Below are positions 62,740-64,000 of a stretch of 64,000 nucleotides of DNA, one piece after another. Below the pieces are notes generated by a model. It saw only the letters and a program-made list of their open reading frames with translations. It was not told where the DNA came from and did no database searches. The position numbers and the translations under genes were made by a program. How positions within the stretch are numbered: position 1 is the stretch's first letter; each line of letters opens with the position of its first letter. Source of the DNA: DATBFU01 sp035498405 (lineage in GTDB: Bacteria; Acidobacteriota; Thermoanaerobaculia; UBA5066; Gp7-AA6); contig DATKAE010000078.1 of the NCBI GenBank assembly GCA_035498405.1, forward strand, positions 1-64,000. Reading direction: 5' to 3'.

Positions 62740-64000
62740 TCATCGCACTCCCCCCGCGCCCGTCACCGCGGCGTCGACCGCCTTGCCGTCGCCGCCTTCG
62801 GCCGGTGTCGGCACGTGGATCGGTTCGGGATAGGGCACCGGAGGGAACCCCGCCGGCCCGTATCGCGGCGGCTGGCCCAGGGCCTTCGCCTTCAGGGCCC
62901 GGTAAATCTTCTCCGGCGTGACGGGCACCTCGTCGATGCGGACGCCGACCGCGTCGAAGATCGCGTTGGCAACGGCCGGCGGGATCGGCAGCAACGGCCC
63001 CTGGCCGACCTCTTTGGCGCCGAAGGGTCCGTTGTCGTCCGGATCCTCGACGAGAAACGTCTCGACCGGCGGCATTTCCTTGGTGGTCGGGCTCTTGTAC
63101 TCGAGCATCGACGGGAATTTGTGGACGACGTTGCCGTTGGCGTCCGTCCGGTAGGCCATCTCCTCCATCATGGCTTCGCCCAGGCCCATGTAGACGGAGC
63201 CCTCGACCTGGCCCATCACGAGGACCGGATTGATGCACTTGCCGACGTCGTGCGCGATCCAGACCTTTTCGACGGCGTAGATCCCGGTTTCCGGATCGAC
63301 CTCGACCTCGACGACCGCCGCCGAATAAGAGTAGGCGGGAGAAGGACCCACGCCGGCGCCGCGGTAACGGCCCGCCGACGGCGGCGGCGAATAGGAGCCA
63401 ACCGTGCCGAGGGTGCCGAACCGCGACTCGGCCAGAGCGACGGCCTCGGGGAACGCGATGCCCTTCCCGGGGTCCTCGGCGTCGAAGACACGCCCGCCGT
63501 CGAGCGCCACGCGCGACTCGGGAATCCCGAGCTTTCCCGCCGACGCCGCCGCGAGCATCGCCCTCGCCCGCTCCGCCGCCTGGATCGCGGCATTGCCCGT
63601 CATGAGCGTCACGCGCGAGGAGTAGGAGCCCAAATCGACCGGCGTCAGGTCCGTGTCTCCGGTCACGATCCGGATGTCGAAGGGATCGATCCCGAGCACC
63701 TCGGCGACGATCGAGGCCAGAATCGAGTCGGAGCCCTGTCCGATCTCGGTCGAGCCGCAGAAGACGGTCACCCCGCCGCTTCGGTCGAGCTTGAGCTGAA
63801 CCCCCGACTGCGGCATGGAGTTCCAGTAGATCGGCAGGCCTGCGCCGCACAGGTAGGAGGAGCACGCGAGGCCGAGTCCCCGCCCGTACGGGAGCCTTCC
63901 GCGCCGTGTGCCCCAGCCGGACGCGGCAACGACCTTGTCGATGCACGCGCCCAGTCCCATCGAGCCGACGCGCAAGAAGTTCGCGGTGAGCGTCCCGCGC
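62740..64000 (-). CDS. Molybdopterin-binding subunit of a molybdenum hydroxylase, N-terminus cut by window edge
   Basis: 420 complete codons; the start lies beyond the right edge. It is the C-terminal Mo-binding part: VFCGSTEIGQGSDSILA, GSYSSRVTLMTGNAA, WIAHDVGKCINP and GPFGAKEVGQGPLLP, whose Glu in AKE is the catalytic base of the family. With the [4Fe-4S]-type flavin subunit it is probably the alpha subunit of a hydroxybenzoyl-CoA-reductase-like enzyme. The [2Fe-2S] subunit is not in view. Needs the cofactor made with moaDE. Confidence 0.82.
   Translation of the reverse strand, partial: RGTLTANFLRVGSMGLGACIDKVVAASGWGTRRGRLPYGRGLGLACSSYLCGAGLPIYWNSMPQSGVQLKLDRSGGVTVFCGSTEIGQGSDSILASIVAEVLGIDPFDIRIVTGDTDLTPVDLGSYSSRVTLMTGNAAIQAAERARAMLAAASAGKLGIPESRVALDGGRVFDAEDPGKGIAFPEAVALAESRFGTLGTVGSYSPPPSAGRYRGAGVGPSPAYSYSAAVVEVEVDPETGIYAVEKVWIAHDVGKCINPVLVMGQVEGSVYMGLGEAMMEEMAYRTDANGNVVHKFPSMLEYKSPTTKEMPPVETFLVEDPDDNGPFGAKEVGQGPLLPIPPAVANAIFDAVGVRIDEVPVTPEKIYRALKAKALGQPPRYGPAGFPPVPYPEPIHVPTPAEGGDGKAVDAAVTGAGGVR

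Overview
The window is GC-rich (roughly two thirds G+C, judged by eye) and densely packed bacterial chromosome. There are 63 protein genes, no RNA gene that I could recognise, and no gene-free stretch longer than about 250 bp. The best taxonomic clue is a VWFA protein with the N-terminal VxVxVxxRDGKxVxGL layout typical of Acidobacteriota, beside BNR-propeller proteins. Secreted S9, M28 and M1 peptidases, AttH/CrtC-like and DinB proteins fit the same picture. I read it as an Acidobacteriota-like genome, probably environmental, with a cell envelope that exports glycans. Both ends cut genes.

Layout: 1-705 partial GT-C transferase, divergent from two YfhO-like membrane proteins (787-5630). 5553-11702 (minus) is an L-Ara4N (arn) locus in the order arnB, arnC, formyltransferase, UDP-glucuronate decarboxylase, arnD, GT-C protein. 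The two halves of enterobacterial ArnA are separate genes here. It is followed on the same strand by a Wzm/Wzt polysaccharide exporter (11764-13841). 13893-18369 (plus) is an ABC ATPase, FtsX-type permease and AttH/CrtC-like secreted protein. 18366-23601 (minus) holds a secreted protein, an amino-acid permease, a HAD hydrolase, a CADD-family protein, an SDR, a small Cys protein and a TetR regulator. 23668-31454 is mostly plus: moaD, moaE, mgtE, crotonase, aldehyde dehydrogenase, S9 peptidase and a dienoyl-CoA-reductase-like SDR. 31451-37911 (minus) holds a GT39-like protein, DUF167, two small secreted proteins and a fused E2-E1 2-oxoglutarate dehydrogenase. 38002-44476 holds an M28 peptidase and the VWFA/BNR cluster. 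44622-50965 holds DinB, DedA, queF, a D-amino-acid aminotransferase, crotonase, metallo-beta-lactamase-fold protein, C26 amidotransferase and thiolase. 51065-53457 is a two-component system with a small membrane protein, divergent from sodC. 53576-61424 holds a PLP decarboxylase, M1 peptidase, a run of small stress/envelope genes, a ferritin-like protein and an RRM protein. 61674-64000 is a hydroxybenzoyl-CoA-reductase-type FAD and Mo subunit pair.

The strongest unexplained signal is regulatory. About half of the transcription-unit lead genes carry a TANNNT hexamer (TAGACT, TAGAAT, TAGGAT or TATTCT) ending 6-11 nt before the start codon, with no Shine-Dalgarno sequence between. That geometry predicts leaderless or nearly leaderless mRNAs. 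The remaining lead genes mostly have a GGAGG-type site. Other points are the split arn locus without ArnE/F or a clear ArnT, a kinase lacking membrane segments but coupled to a tiny membrane protein, a [4Fe-4S]-loop flavin subunit, and 7-bp repeat arrays between genes.
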